Part shown: positions 1 to 11,517 of the stretch, piece after piece
Layout: each line of letters begins with the position of its first letter
How positions within the stretch are numbered: position 1 is the first letter of the stretch
Assembly (NCBI GenBank): GCA_033675545.1
Contig: JAWDGP010000459.1
Span: forward strand, 1,457,501-1,521,500
From: Elysia crispata
Lineage: Eukaryota > Mollusca > Gastropoda > Plakobranchidae
Reading direction: 5' to 3'
Length of the DNA stretch: 64,000 bases
Notes under the pieces: generated by a model
Databases searched by the model: none
What the model was told of the DNA's origin: nothing
What the model saw: the letters and a program-made list of their open reading frames with translations, nothing else
Made by a program: the position numbers and the translations under genes

Positions 1-860
1 AAAGAACCAAGTTGAGGTCTTTAGGTCTTGTGTACAAGTTTTTAGGGTATTACAGGCATCCGAAACGCCGTTCGCTTTCTCTGTCCAAAGATATTTTTTT
101 AATCAACATTATCATGTACGCACACACCACTGGCTCTATGCTTTATACATATATTTCGATCAGGTATTAGATTGGAAAACAATGGCAACTAAGTAAGCGT
201 AGTAACGTTAGGGCACGTCTGGTTTAAGCTTCAAAATATTATTGGAACGCAAATGCAAAATGCAGACAAATTTTACTTTTTAAAAAAAGAAATAAGGATG
301 TATTGAGGTATCTTTCTTGGATGAATTTAAGGTACTCGGATTGATAGAATTTTACCTAAACACGAAAGGTAAATTTAGAACTTGATGTGGTTAACTTTCT
401 CATTGAAACGCAACCGTGACTTAGGCTCATCTTGGAGGTGATGAAATAGCTATCAACCGTCAATGAAAAGTTTTATAGTAACTTCTTGAATTCTGAAGAT
501 GATGGTATATTACAATGCTAATTTGTTCTCGGTAGCAGATTTGTTAACCTACAAATAACTTAAGGTCAGATTGATATTTAAAATGCTTTCGGTAAATTTG
601 ACTATTCTAGTGTAGGGGCTGTTTTTCATTAAACATACACAGATTTATCAGTTAAACATGACCTCCATGGAAATGATGCATGGGTTTATGTTTAATAAGT
701 GACATCGTTTTTCTGACATTCAAACACTGTCGTCAAAGACTCTTTTCATTTATTGATTGCAGCTTTTTGAACTCACGAACTTCTATATTTCTCTTTTCCG
801 GTAAAGCCAACCTGTAAGATCCACCATCACATTCTACTTTGAGTTTCTTTCCCATACCAG
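1..860. repeat. Intron-1 flank of unit 0, duplicated at 9.7-10.3 kb
   Basis: No gene is seen here. Bases 1-560 align collinearly, with many substitutions and small indels, to about 9720-10270. Shared landmarks include the stretches around 'gcacacaccactggctcta' (118 and 9820) and 'agggcacgtctggt' (about 210 and 9910). This shows that the region is one copy of a segmental duplication. By position it lies in intron 1 of the unit-0 gene, between exon 1 at 1.64 kb and downstream exons left of the window. The open frame seen in the 9.9-10.2 kb copy is broken here by several stops. Confidence 0.75.
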
Positions 861-1128
861 ATGCCGAAAGGTGTTTCAGCTCTCCCTCACCCATGATAAT
901 GTCCATCATACCAGTTGTTGAAAGATGAAAGATGTTTCATCTCTCCCTTATCCATGATATTTTCCATCAGACCAATTTTCTAAAGATTTACCATCTCTCC
1001 CTCACCCATGATATTGTGCACCATACCAGTTGCTGAAAGATGTTTCATCTCTCCCTGACCCATGATATTGTGCATCATACCAATTGTCAAAAGACGTTTC
1101 ATCTCTCCCTCACCCATTATACTAGCGA
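860..1128. repeat. Short array (about 5 monomers) of the 55-bp satellite
   Basis: About five diverged copies of the monomer that builds the large 11.5-25.2 kb array are visible, each with the core 'cccatgatattgt' followed by 'catcataccagttgt'. The array sits just downstream (minus strand) of exon 1 of the unit-0 gene, the same relative place as the giant array in unit 1. It therefore looks like the small, perhaps ancestral, state of that satellite. Confidence 0.9.
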
Positions 1129-1361
1129 GAGCAGTTTGGTTTTTATCGAATTCACAGTCAGTCCTGTTCTATAAACTTCAGTTAAGACTGCTATATTATA
1201 TTTGTTTACTAAGCTAGTATTAGAGAATTCTTTTTTAACATCTAATGTCGCTTGCCTCTGGTTTTTTTTAATGCATTTGCTATCTAATTTCTGAGCTTGT
1301 TTACATATTTAGAAAAATAGACTTATCATAGTACTCTACAGCAACTTATCCGCCCTCTCCC

Positions 1362-1406
<45 letters not shown>

Positions 1407-1642
1407 GCTCCTTCTCTCTCTCTTTCCCTTTTTTTTCTTTCTATATATATATATAATTATATATATAATATAATATAATATATATATATATTACAACTTC
1501 TGTTGTTTCTTGACGTAGTTACCTTCAATTATGGTTAGGGCTAGGGTAGAGGTACGCATTCTTTTTCTTCATATTAAAAAAAGATACCAAATCATGACAA
1601 AACTCACACCTCCCATTACAGCCTCAAATCAATTTGCCGTAC
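1128..1642. other. Rest of intron 1, unit 0, with (CT)n and (AT)n microsatellites
   Basis: No coding signal. A (CT)n tract lies at about 1364-1410 and an (AT)n tract at about 1442-1492. The last 150 bases align to about 25870-26000, the matching intron part next to exon 1 of unit 1. Confidence 0.6.
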
Positions 1643-1697
1643 CTGTTAACAAGAAAGCCGCCACAATGCAGGCTAGAAAGACTAGGCTCTCCTTCAT
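1643..1697 (-). CDS. Exon 1 (signal peptide) of secreted 8-Cys protein gene, unit 0
   Basis: This short coding exon begins with ATG at 1697 and encodes MKESLVFLACIVAAFLLT, a typical signal peptide with a charged start and a hydrophobic core. It ends in phase 1 at 1643, followed by the donor GTACGG. Homologous exons lie at 26001-26058 and 54525-54579, where the LACI core and the donor are kept but the ATG is changed. The phase fits exon 2 seen in units 2 and 3, which begins with two bases that complete a Val codon. This is the only intact first exon in the window. Its downstream exons should lie left of base 1. Transcript start and promoter were not identified. The family is not recognised; secretion is inferred from the peptide. 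Confidence 0.75.
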
Positions 1698-3355
1698 GAT
1701 TGGTTAGATGAGTTTTTATACTATGAAGATAGGAAAATAGAAGTGAGGATATTAAATTTAGCCTATCATTTTATGAAGTTATTCTTTTTTCATTATCTAA
1801 TTAGTGTCATATCGTTCTTATATTATGTCTAGGACAACAACAGAAAAAATTATATATATAAAAAAAAAATTAAAAAACAATAATTTGCTGGACCAGAAAT
1901 CGTTGAAAAATCGTGTACCTCTCACAGTTTTCACTCCGACTGGTGCTCTAAAAACTCAATCTATAGAGTTCAAACGTTACAAGCTAAGAACCTTGAAACC
2001 AAGGATGGTGTAAATCATTTAGGAGTTGTCGTAATCCAGTGGATATTAGCGCAAGAAAAGTCATGAAAAGATAGGACATATAGATCATGATATTTATTCT
2101 AACTAGCATGAAAGTTCAACCAAGTTTTAAGAATTCACTCTCAATGCTTTGGTTTCTTTGTTTTAAAGAAGGGTCTTTTCTTTTAAATCAAAGTAAAGCA
2201 TTCCATTTAAAAACACAAGTTTTCTCAAGTCGAAGCCTACTGTATAAAAAGTCTGCAAAACAGTGCTGAAGAGTAAACTGTTTTCTATGAGATGTGAAGG
2301 TCAGAATGGTGTGAGTAACATGCAGTGTAGGTCTAATCCTTAGAATTAGGTGACTTTCTCTAGAAAATGGGCCAGTGAAAACAGCAATCTCAATAATGTT
2401 AGTCATCATTTTTTGTCATTATGCACCTGGTCCCATTATCAATCGTGGTGGATTCAAGGAGCTCACCAGCATCACTGGAATATCAACTTTGATAAAAAGA
2501 ACATGCGCTGGAAGTTCATGAAAGTGAATGGAGTTTAGGAACTCAGATGGATAGTGAACTGGATCTTCTTCACTTGCAGCTTTGATGATACTGTCTATAC
2601 AGGTACTATGAGAGATATTTTGACATTGATATCTGTCACCGTCAGTTGAGGGGAGCTAATATTGCTCTTTCCAAGTGCCATTGTGTCTTGATAATTTGTT
2701 CTGCAATCTGAGGAAGCAAACTGTATGAACTCATCAACTGATTTTACAGAGGTCCCCCCCAAAAAAAAAAAGGCAAATGACATCAGATTGTTCTATTGCT
2801 GGTGGTGAACCATCTCCAAGTAACATCAGAAAATCTACAAACTGGCCCGCACCTGTCAGCAGAACACGCATGTTTGTACTAAGCTTATATAATTTTACAT
2901 GATGCCACAGAGGGATATAGAGAGAACTTGAAGCATTTATTCACAACGTCTGTTCTTGTGCCATTCCTGATAACTGGTAAGAGTTTGACTGAAAACAAAA
3001 GACCGGATCTAGAGATAACAACACCGCAATAGAAAGACCAACCCTTTAGATCTAGATCTAGATTCTAGCATAAACAAGCATACGCAGTGGACGGTAGATG
3101 AGCATAAGAGATGAAAACTCAGTAGACCTAGATACGTCCAAGACAGCACTAGGATCGATTAATATCCACAACTGCAGTCACTACCAATGCAAACAAAAAT
3201 CCAACTATGGCCGATACTGGCGACATTGGTGATACTGAGAATTCTTTTTGATCTACAACAATGCCAGTCTACGCTATAACTACAACTACATATATTGCTG
3301 TCATTTCAAACACAGAAACATATAACTAACCCAGAAAGCAGTGCAACAGAAAATT
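1698..3355. other. Upstream flank of unit-0 gene, no gene seen
   Basis: Bases 1700-1870 share landmarks with 26060-26260, 39460-39600 and 54590-54780, which marks them as the 5' flank of exon 1 in the duplicated unit. This stretch may hold the promoter, but no TATA box or other element stands out among the homologous copies. The small open frames between 1.8 and 2.8 kb are not shared by the other copies and have no recognisable domain. Confidence 0.45.
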
Positions 3356-3715
3356 AAAGATGACAAAAAAAAAAAAAAAAAAAAAAAAAAAACAAACTGA
3401 GAGAGAATAAAAAAGTGAGACAGAGAGTAAAAAAGATTGGAGGTAATAGACAGAAAGAAAAAAAAAGACGATGGGAAAAAAAGAGTGGGAGAAAGAGAGG
3501 AAGATGGACAGAAGAAGAGGGGCAGAAGGAAAGAGAAGGGGCAAAAGAGAAAGACAGGGAGGAAGAAGAGAGTAGGAGAAAAAACAAACTAACTAGGCAG
3601 CGAGGAGGGAGATGGGTAGAGAGCAAGGACAAAAAGAGGCAAAGAGTGACAGAGGTAGAGAGAAGGACGGAGTTTAAAAACTGCGAGAGAAAAACATTGT
3701 AAACAAAGACAAACA
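3356..3715. repeat. Purine-rich tract (A and G) on plus strand
   Basis: A poly-A run at 3365-3391 is followed by about 310 bases that are nearly all A and G on the plus strand. It immediately precedes the CTT array, so the two together form a strand-asymmetric purine/pyrimidine switch. Open frames through it reflect composition only. Confidence 0.85.
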
Positions 3716-3759
3716 GGCACAAGAAAGAAAATTTTAAAGACAAATACACGAACACAAAT

Positions 3760-4360
3760 CTTCTTCTTCTTCTTCTTCTTCTTCTTCTTCTTCTTCTTCT
3801 TCTTCTTCTTCTTCTTCTTCTTCTTCTTCTTCTTCTTCTTCTTCTTCTTCTTCTTCTTCTTCTTCTTCTTCTTCTTCTTCTTCTTCTTCTTCTTCTTCTT
3901 CTTCTTCTTCTTCTTCTTCTTCTTCTTCTTCTTCTTCTTCTTCTTCTTCTTCTTCTTCTTCTTCTTCTTCTTCTTCTTCTTCTTCTTCTTCTTCTTCTTC
4001 TTCTTCTTCTTCTTCTTCTTCTTCTTCTTCTTCTTCTTCTTCTTCTTCTTCTTCTTCTTCTTCTTCTTCTTCTTCTTCTTCTTCTTCTTCTTCTTCTTCT
4101 TCTTCTTCTTCTTCTTCTTCTTCTTCTTCTTCTTCTTCTTCTTCTTCTTCTTCTTCTTCTTCTTCTTCTTCTTCTTCTTCTTCTTCTTTTTCTTCTTCTT
4201 CTTCTTCTTCTTCTTCTTCTTCTTCTTCTTCTTCTTCTTCTTCTTCTTCTTCTTCTTCTTCTTCTTTCCATTATTATCAATATTATTACTCTTATTCTTA
4301 TTCTTATTCTTATTCTTATTATTCTTATTCTTCTTCTTCTTATTATTATTATTATTAAAG
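3760..4360. repeat. (CTT)n microsatellite, about 508 bp, then CTTATT/ATT tail
   Basis: Bases 3760-4267 are about 169 CTT units with a single visible interruption near 4187. A mixed tail of ATT and TTCTTA motifs runs to about 4357. The right flank, 'gtcagtgtgaataaaacaa', matches the flank of the 55.2 kb array ('gtcagcatgaataaaacaa'). The array is therefore shared by descent between units 0 and 3. Confidence 0.95.
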
Positions 4361-5310
4361 ATTGTCAGTGTGAATAAAACAACATATAGACGGATTTAGA
4401 AATTAGTTAAGATTGGTCTGGTTTCACAACCCAACCCAGCTCTATTCATCCCAAGACAATAAAATTAAATTGAGTGAACACAATTTGCTGATGAGGAAAT
4501 TTTTGTTGCTAAGTATTATCGAAGGATGTTCAAAATGTCTCCTACATTATCGTGTTAAAGTATGAGAAATTTATACATTTATAATTATCTAGTAGTTCTC
4601 ATTGGCTACTAGCGTTATTAGCAAAATGAAATCATGAAGAAATATTCTTGTCGTATATACTTATCAAATACTTTACCTAGACACGTTTGATATTTTTTTC
4701 TTCCCAAATTAATGATTTCCTCAAAATCACTTGTGTTTCAAAATTTTAGTGATGTACTTAAGAATACACATAAGTTTAGATAGGTTAGAATAAATTTCAT
4801 TGATCTCTCTTGGAAAATTTCAAAATTGACATGCCAATTAACAAAAAAAGGTATAAATTAACTTCACTTAAAAACATGTGTGGATGAAAAGGCCTCAAAT
4901 GCATAAAATAATATTATAAAATATGAACAAAATGCATTTAAGTTCTCTATAGAACAGGCATATTAGATGGAGAAAATTCAGGGATACAAAATGTTAGATA
5001 TAATTGAAGCAGACCTCTTTTCTGCTTATCTCTCTACCGAGACCTTAATGTGGTTCCGATGACTCATTACAAACGTGATGACGAAGTGCTCTCCAATATA
5101 AACTAAAAACTTGCAACTGCACAGATAAGACATCAAAGAAACAAATTTAAAGACCCCGGATTTTTAACAAATTATTAGATTACCTTAGATTGCTAAAGCT
5201 TAGACTTACTCTAAGATCTTGCCATAATTTGTATAACCCAAGCAGAATAAATTTAGTTTGAAAACAAAATACTTGAATGCTTCTATGCCGATTTGAGTAA
5301 AATACTAGAA
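4361..5310. other. AT-rich non-coding spacer of unit 0
   Basis: No coding frame or RNA gene was recognised. Its end, just before the GA tract ('aaatactagaattaaatgcg'), matches the start of the GA tract in unit 1 near 26900. This keeps the order of landmarks within the duplicated unit. Confidence 0.5.
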
Positions 5311-5650
5311 TTAAATGCGAACAGAGAGAGATAGAGAGAAAGAGAGAGAAAGGTAGAGAGAGAGAGGCAGAGACACACAGTCAGACAGAGGAAGAGAGAG
5401 ACAGAGAGAGAAAAAGACACATAGATGGTGACTAGAGAGAAAAAGGCACGCAGAGAGGCAGAGGAGAGGAAAACAAAGAGTAGATAGAGGGTAAGACTGA
5501 TAGAGAAAGACAAGGAGAGGCAAGCAGAGAGGCAGAGGAGAGGAAACTAGAGAGCAGATAGAGAGTAAGACTGATAGAGAAAGACAAGGAGAGGCAAGCA
5601 GAGAGAGATAGAGAGATGGGGAGAGAAAGACACAAAGAGAGGGTGAGATA
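5311..5650. repeat. GA-rich tract of unit 0, with internal duplication
   Basis: The tract is an imperfect GAGA/AGAGAC repeat. Inside it a block of about 75 bases containing 'agagaggcagaggagaggaaa' in near-identical form occurs twice (around 5450 and 5525). Equivalent tracts lie at 26923-27170, 40920-41160 and 57120-57225, always just before the conserved block. The minus-strand frames rich in Leu and Ser are artefacts of TCTC repeats. Confidence 0.85.
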
Positions 5651-6440
5651 TTGCACTTTTTGTTTTTATTTTAAATTATTTATAGTTTCTATGCCAAAGA
5701 GAATTTTTTTTACTACGATTTTATGGCTAAAAAAGCAAATGTAATTACATGTTAAAAAAGCGAAGATGGCGTTCAAATGTGTTTTTAGATTTTAAGCAGG
5801 GAACAATGTTCTAAGCTTGAAAAGAGAAAATAAAATGTGACTTTAAAGAAAAAAAAAACTTGCTGTTTTTGGCCCAAAATGGTTCCGCTGTGAAAGTTGA
5901 TCTTGTGTCAGGTCTGTGAAGAATGGTTTAAGGTCTGTGAAGAATGGCTTATGTGCAAATCATCCGCTTTTAAAGTATTCTTGTGTGAGGATATGGACCA
6001 ATTATGTTGAGCCAATACAAACGAACTGATTGGACCACGTTTTCATATGTGCGAAGGGACACGATCTACTGATCCAGCATAAATCATATTTAGCAATGAC
6101 GTCACAGTTACACTCACAAATCAGGGAAATGTCACACCTGTTGAAGCAAAGGAGATTTTATTTACGTTTAATTAATTAAACTGATCTAGCCTTATTTTAA
6201 ATTTAAGCCTGTGCTGAGTTTTCCTTTGGTATAATATAAAAAAGTATTTTTCGTAGCAGTACGGTTAGTTTCGAGAGATGAACAGATTTATTTGTTGATT
6301 GCTTTTAAATTTTTTAGCCTGTATCTAAGTTAAGTGTTCTTTTTTAGACCTTTAAACAAAAACGAAGGCTTGAAAGTTTTTTCTTCAGCCTATATAACTA
6401 ATTTAGCTCTTTTATGATAGGCTTTCTTTGCCAATAAATG
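5651..6440. other. Conserved non-coding block of unit 0
   Basis: This block is recognisable in all four of units 0-3 (27180-27740, 41165-41830, 57240-57830). Shared landmarks include a 'gaagaatggttta'-type stretch, 'cttgtgtgaggat', 'gattggacca' and 'gatccagcataaa'. An imperfect internal repeat of 'aaggtctgtgaagaatggyt' occurs near 5930. The copies contain stops and indels in every frame, so it does not look coding. It could be regulatory sequence or an old interspersed repeat; neither is shown. Confidence 0.6.
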
Positions 6441-6507
6441 CAAATATGAAAGAACCCACCGATATCCTAAATATTTTGCTGATTGTTTAGTTGTTTTTTT
6501 TTTTTTA

Positions 6508-6544
<37 letters not shown>

Positions 6545-8332
6545 ACTGTTTCTGTCCCTCTCTTGATTTCTCTCTTTTACCTCATTTTATACCCCTTTTT
6601 TATCGCCGCCTATCAATAAATTAATCACATCCTTTCCATCTTTATAAAATTACACTATTTTGTTTATTTAGTACGTTCATACTTGATGTACTGTCATGAT
6701 AATTATAACCTTTTAAAATTACATTTGACGATATGTAAGGAATTCTATATCTTTTACTGTCTTCGCCTTTTGTTTTCGTGTTTGAGCGAGCTTAAAGCCG
6801 ATAACTGACTTGGTTTGCATAATAATAATTATAGATTTCCAAACTTCTACATACTTCTTTTTTAAAAATTATATTGTTCATTTAGTCGTATGACATGGTC
6901 TATATCTCCTTACCCGTAAGTTTTCTTAAGCATAAGAAGTGTTAAATTTCACAATAGTTATAACCAGAGCTATGAGATTCGAACGCAAGCCTCGAAATTC
7001 GCAGAGACTGTTTTAACGGGTTAGAACTCTGTTCTGTTGGGCGTGGAATTGTTTGACATGTGAAATAACGTGAATTTGTCTTGCATTGGATGAGCTATTT
7101 AAAAAATAAGCATATCATTAGGTTAAAAATGTATAATACATTTATATATAAACTATAAAGATATATACTATGTTTAATTCTGCTGTGCATTCTTTTATCT
7201 CCCCTACCTCAGCAGGAAACAGTTTCAGTTTAGAAATATTATTTCTTCTGAGACAAACAGACACAGCCTTGTCCATTATCTCCCCTACCTCAGCAGGAAA
7301 TAGTTTCAGTTTAGAAATATTATTTCTTCTGAGACAAACAGACACAGCCTTGTCCATTGCTGTTCACTGCTTTTTCCTTTAATCAAGCTTCTCAGCATGC
7401 TTTCAATCAACAATTGCTGATTCTGTGGAATACGTTACTCATGCTTGTTTCAAAAAAGAACTTAAAGAAAGTGAAGGCAACTCCCATTATATTTTTCCAT
7501 TAAACACAAATCCAAGTTCAATCCGAACGCAAGATCAAGAAGGTAATAATGATTTGGAAAATATATGCATAAAAATGCAGGATTGATTTGCTATTTCTAA
7601 TTGTATAAAGCTACATTTTTATTTCTTCCAGAAATCGATTTCTTTCCTAAGTCGGAGTTAGAACAGACAGTTACAAAATGTAAAAACTCATTCGAACTAT
7701 AGATACTGTTAAGAGCTGATAACCATGGAAGTTAAAAAATGAAGACATCTATTAAAATAAGAGACAGTTAGCTAATGTATAAAATCCTTTACAAACTTCA
7801 GATTTTCTTCACTGGTTATTATCATGTAATTTTATATAATAAAAAATCACTCAAGCCAATGCATCTCTAGGTTCTTCGCTGCAGCGTAAAAGGTCGTAAA
7901 ATAACTTCTTTTCCTCCAAGCAAAACCTTTTCCCTCCTATAAAAACAAACAAAATAAACAACAAAAACAAAGCAAACAACCCCCCCCCCTATTTCGGTTA
8001 TAACTGTAGATTGAAAATTATATTATACATTTCTGAGAGGGTGAAATAATGATACGTATAAACTAATTTATTTTTCATTAAAACATATTCATGTGTTTTT
8101 TACCTGTATTTCACCATGCTGATTTTTCTCCACACTTTTCATTAGTATCATGCACATGAATTTTTATGTTTTTATGCTGCTTACAACTTTGCCAATCTCA
8201 AAAGGTGGATAGAAGCGGCTTAAACTAAGATTTTATATGGTCTCTTAAACATTTTCATTTTTTAAACGCCTTCTCTCCCTTAGAATAAACTGCCTCCAAT
8301 GAGAACAATTTAGATTTGAAAATCAAACATTA

Positions 8333-8334
<2 letters not shown>
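6441..8334. other. Non-coding spacer of unit 0 with (CT)n and an 81-bp tandem duplication
   Basis: A (CT)n tract lies at about 6511-6542. Bases around 6965-7015 match 42850-42925 in unit 2 (shared 'gcagagactgttttaacgg' type sequence). An 81-bp direct duplication is listed separately. A nine-base C run lies near 7980. No gene was recognised. Confidence 0.5.
7197..7358. repeat. 81-bp direct tandem duplication, two copies
   Basis: Copies at 7197-7277 and 7278-7358 differ at only one or two bases (for example 'ggaaacag' against 'ggaaatag'). The near identity marks a recent event. Because 81 is divisible by three, frames stay open across it on both strands, which explains two short open frames there; I see no further evidence that they are genes. 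Confidence 0.95.
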
Positions 8335-8406
<72 letters not shown>

Positions 8407-8494
8407 TATAATAATAATAATAATAATTATAATAATAATAGTAATAAAAATAATAATAATAAGAATAATAGAATAATAAGAATAATATGAAGAC

Positions 8495-8526
<32 letters not shown>

Positions 8527-8947
8527 AGAAGAAGAAGAAGAAGAAGAAGAAGAAGAAGAAGAAGAAGAAGAAGAAGAAGAAGAAGAAGAAGAAGAAGAAG
8601 AAGAAGAAGAAGAAGAAGAAGGAGGAGGAGGAGGAGGAGGAGGAGGAGGAGGAGGAGGAGGAGGAGGAGGAGGAGGAGGAGGAGGAGGAGGAGGAGGAGG
8701 AGTAGTAGGAGAAGAAGAAGAAGAAGAAGAAGAAGAAGAAGAAGAAGAAGAAGAAGAAGAAGAAGAAGAAGAAGAAGAAGAAGAAGAAGAAGAAGAAAAA
8801 GATGAAGAAGAAGAAGAAGAAGAAGAAGAAGAAGAAGAAGAAGAAGAAGAAGAAGAAGAAGAAGAAGAAGAAGAAGAAGAAGAAGAAGAAGAAGAAGAAG
8901 AAGAAGAAGAAGAAGAAGAAGAAGAAAACGATAGAGAAGAAGAAGAT
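8335..8947. repeat. Compound (AAT)n-(AAG)n-(AGG)n-(AAG)n microsatellite
   Basis: About 150 bp of AAT units pass into AAG at about 8490, then an AGG block at about 8621-8702, then AAG again to about 8945 with rare interruptions. The sequential change of motif by single-base steps suggests growth of point-mutated units. The long homopolymeric open frames are artefacts. Confidence 0.95.
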
Positions 8948-9118
8948 AGTTGCATGAATACTGAATGTGAACAGGAATTAAAAACATGGTCTCCATTTCA
9001 AATCTAAAGTCATGTGGTTCGCTTAGACTATTTTATTACAATATCTACGCGACAAAGTGTGATTTAAGTTCTTTTTTTTTCACTGGTGCCTAGATTTATT
9101 TTTCTTTTAGATAAATCA

Positions 9119-9304
9119 GAAGTAGAATCCCACTTTTCGAAATACCGGCTTCCTCCCTTCCCATCTCAGGGAAGAAGCCAGTCGCTTTCTCAATGCATTC
9201 TGACGTCCGAGCTGGTCGGACCGCCCGTTGCGCGTCTGTAATTACATTACTCGTTTGTCCTCCGTAGAAAAACCCTCACTGACTTCGCCGCTTCCACATT
9301 TTGA
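9119..9304 (-). mobile_element. Severely 5'-truncated LINE, same family as 43.1 kb element
   Basis: About 130 bases match the 3' end of the LINE at 43142-44304 on the minus strand, including 'gcattctgacgtccg' and the terminal part that reads 'aatcccactttyc' on the plus strand. The insert is flanked by a 13-bp direct repeat, 'tttagataaatca', at 9106-9118 and 9305-9317, as expected for target-primed insertion. A stem-loop lies near the 3' end (arms 9147-9152 and 9174-9179). The rest (about 9250-9304) is beyond the compared region. It carries no useful coding capacity. Confidence 0.8.
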
Positions 9305-9317
9305 TTTAGATAAATCA

Positions 9318-9700
9318 AAATTTGCTTTAATCTCCTCGTTTTTAGGCAGAATCAAGAATGAAAATGGAAAGCAGAATGCGTCCTGTATCAGTTTCTTGTT
9401 GGAGAATCTTTGCAAACTTACAAATTAATCTGTGATGGAAAAGAGTTTATCTGGATTTTTTTTTTTTTTACAAATCTTGTCTTTTAATGAGGAACTGAAG
9501 GAACTGTAAAAATATGCGTAACGAAATTTACATTTTACTTCCTTTTTTTGGATTTATCTAACTAAATGTTTTAGCATACATTTTTTTCTTCCATTTTTTC
9601 ACTTTGTTCTGTTTGAATAATTATTTCATTAAAAGGAAACTTGAACCAAGAATAATATATAATATTTAGGCAAAATATGATATCTCACGTGCACATATTT
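9318..9700. other. Spacer between units 0 and 1, nothing recognised
   Basis: This is AT-rich sequence between the LINE insert and the point where homology to bases 1-560 begins (about 9700-9720). Exon 2 of unit 1 would be expected near here if the unit were complete, but no match to exons 2-5 was found. Confidence 0.5.
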
Positions 9701-11480
9701 TTCCAAGAAGTTGTGTTCTCTAGGTCTTGAGTACAAATTTTAAAGGTATTGCAGGCATTCGAATTGCCGTTCACTTTCTCTGTCCAAAAAGTTTATTGTG
9801 TAAATCATTTATTATGTACGCACACACCACTGGCTCTATGCTTTATACATTTATTTCGATCAGAGAATGAGATTGGAAAGCAATAGCAACTCAGTGAACG
9901 TAGTAACCTCAGGGCACGTCTGGTGTAAGCTATAAAGTATTATTGAACAGCGAATGCAAAACCATTGATAAATCTTCCTATTCGAAGAAAAGAAATACGG
10001 ATGCGTTGATTTGCCTTTCCAAGATAAATTTATGGCACACGGATAGATTCAATATTACTTTATCACGAAAGATAAATTTAGAGCTTGATACGGTTAACTT
10101 TCTCACTCAAACGCAGCAGTGGCTTAACATCACCTCAGATGTGATGAAAGGATTATCAACTGTCATTGAAAAATTGAATAGTAACTTCTTGTGTTTCAAA
10201 GATGATGACATATTAGACTGCCATTTCTTTCTCGGTAGCTGACTATTTCAACCTACGGGGTAATAAAAGGTCTGATTGCCATTGAAATTGCTATGGTGAC
10301 TTTTCATCTCCAGAGATACTGCCAGACTGATGACCTTTCAGCCGTCTATTTTTCAAAGAATTAAAGCAACAACGATGACCCTTTTATTCACATGAAAGAT
10401 ACCAAGTTATATTATTTACAGTTATATTTCAGTAGCAGCCTATAGATAGATACTTCACAACAGATTATCAGCCTAGCAATACAAGTGATGACAACTAAAT
10501 CGAGAACAAGATGCAATTGCAATTTTATTAGGATTTTTTTCTATCTTATTGGAATTCGTGAGTTCTACTCAACAAAACAAATCATTTCGAAAAACTAATT
10601 AGAACTAGTATAATTTGATTGCAAAATGTGTTATCATGTGTGCTTTTTATATTTCCCCCTTTCTAGTTGAAATTTCGCATCAAAGTGCATTCTTGCAGCA
10701 GCTATTGATTGATACGCTCAAGACAACTTAAAGTAGAGGTCAAGACTTCCAACTATGTACCCTAACTCCTTGGGTGTTCGCATTTCTTACAACCATATCA
10801 GCCATGGAGGTGGCGGACGTCTAGACTAAAAAAAAAATTCAGCATCGAGGAAAATGTGAAAAAATATTACCATTGTAAACCTCTATAAGTATGGGATTTT
10901 GTAAATAATACTTTCATTTATAACTGTTGTATGTTGTACTCCAAGTCCACAGATAAAACATTTAAAGTAAAGCCTCTCACTATATCAATGCTAAAACTTA
11001 ATTACTGTAATTTCACTTGGTGGCCCTCTCATCTTAGGAGGTGATAGCAGACTGAGCAGCATTGTGCACTCTTGAGCTTGGGAAAGATGGCAGACTAAAA
11101 CATAATTGGTTTTTTATGTATGATTTAATAAGATAAAAAATAAGAATTGTTAAAAAGTTGGATATATTCAGCACAATTTTATGTCATAGGTAATATACAC
11201 TTATATACACGCTGGCTGAATGTTGGTTGCTAGGATTTTTCGAGAACGCCTATGACCATTTTAGTTTATTGGTTGTTTATACATACAATAATTTATTCAG
11301 TTTTCAAGCTTAGTAAACATGAATTGCACTTAAAAGATGTATGATTTTTTATGTGTAATCATAGTTATTCTTTCTTGATATTTAAAGTCTGTCTTCAAAC
11401 AATCTATTCGTCATTGTATCTTTCTAAATACAATCACTTCCCTTTGTATCATTTGTAACTTTTTCCTGTAAAGCCAACTT
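9700..11480. other. Intron-1 flank of unit 1, partner of bases 1-860
   Basis: Homologous to 1-560 over about 9720-10270, and again just before the satellite (11460-11515 against about 800-860, shared 'gtaaagccaac'). Between about 10270 and 11450 no gene was recognised. One plus-strand open frame of 99 codons (9943-10242) is treated separately as doubtful. Confidence 0.65.
9943..10242 (+). CDS. Doubtful 99-codon open frame, unknown
   Basis: An uninterrupted frame starts with ATG and ends with TGA. The translation has mixed, non-repetitive composition (for example FLTQTQQWLNITSDVMKG) but shows no signal peptide, membrane segment or domain that I know. The homologous stretch at about 240-540 has several in-frame stops and shifts, so at least that copy is not coding. 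It lies on the strand opposite to the cluster gene, inside its presumed intron. Chance is the simplest explanation; a small nested gene or an unannotated exon is possible. Confidence 0.15.
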   Translation: MNSECKTIDKSSYSKKRNTDALICLSKINLWHTDRFNITLSRKINLELDTVNFLTQTQQWLNITSDVMKGLSTVIEKLNSNFLCFKDDDILDCHFFLGS

Positions 11481-11517
11481 ATCAGTATATCAACCATAAC
11501 ATTCCACTCTGCGTTTC

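Noticed and set aside
3760-4267. Poly-Arg open frame of about 300 codons on the minus strand
   Set aside because: It is simply the CTT microsatellite read in one frame.
5311-5650. Leu/Ser-rich hydrophobic minus-strand frames as membrane proteins
   Set aside because: They result from TCTC repeats and have no conserved counterpart in the GA tracts of the other units.
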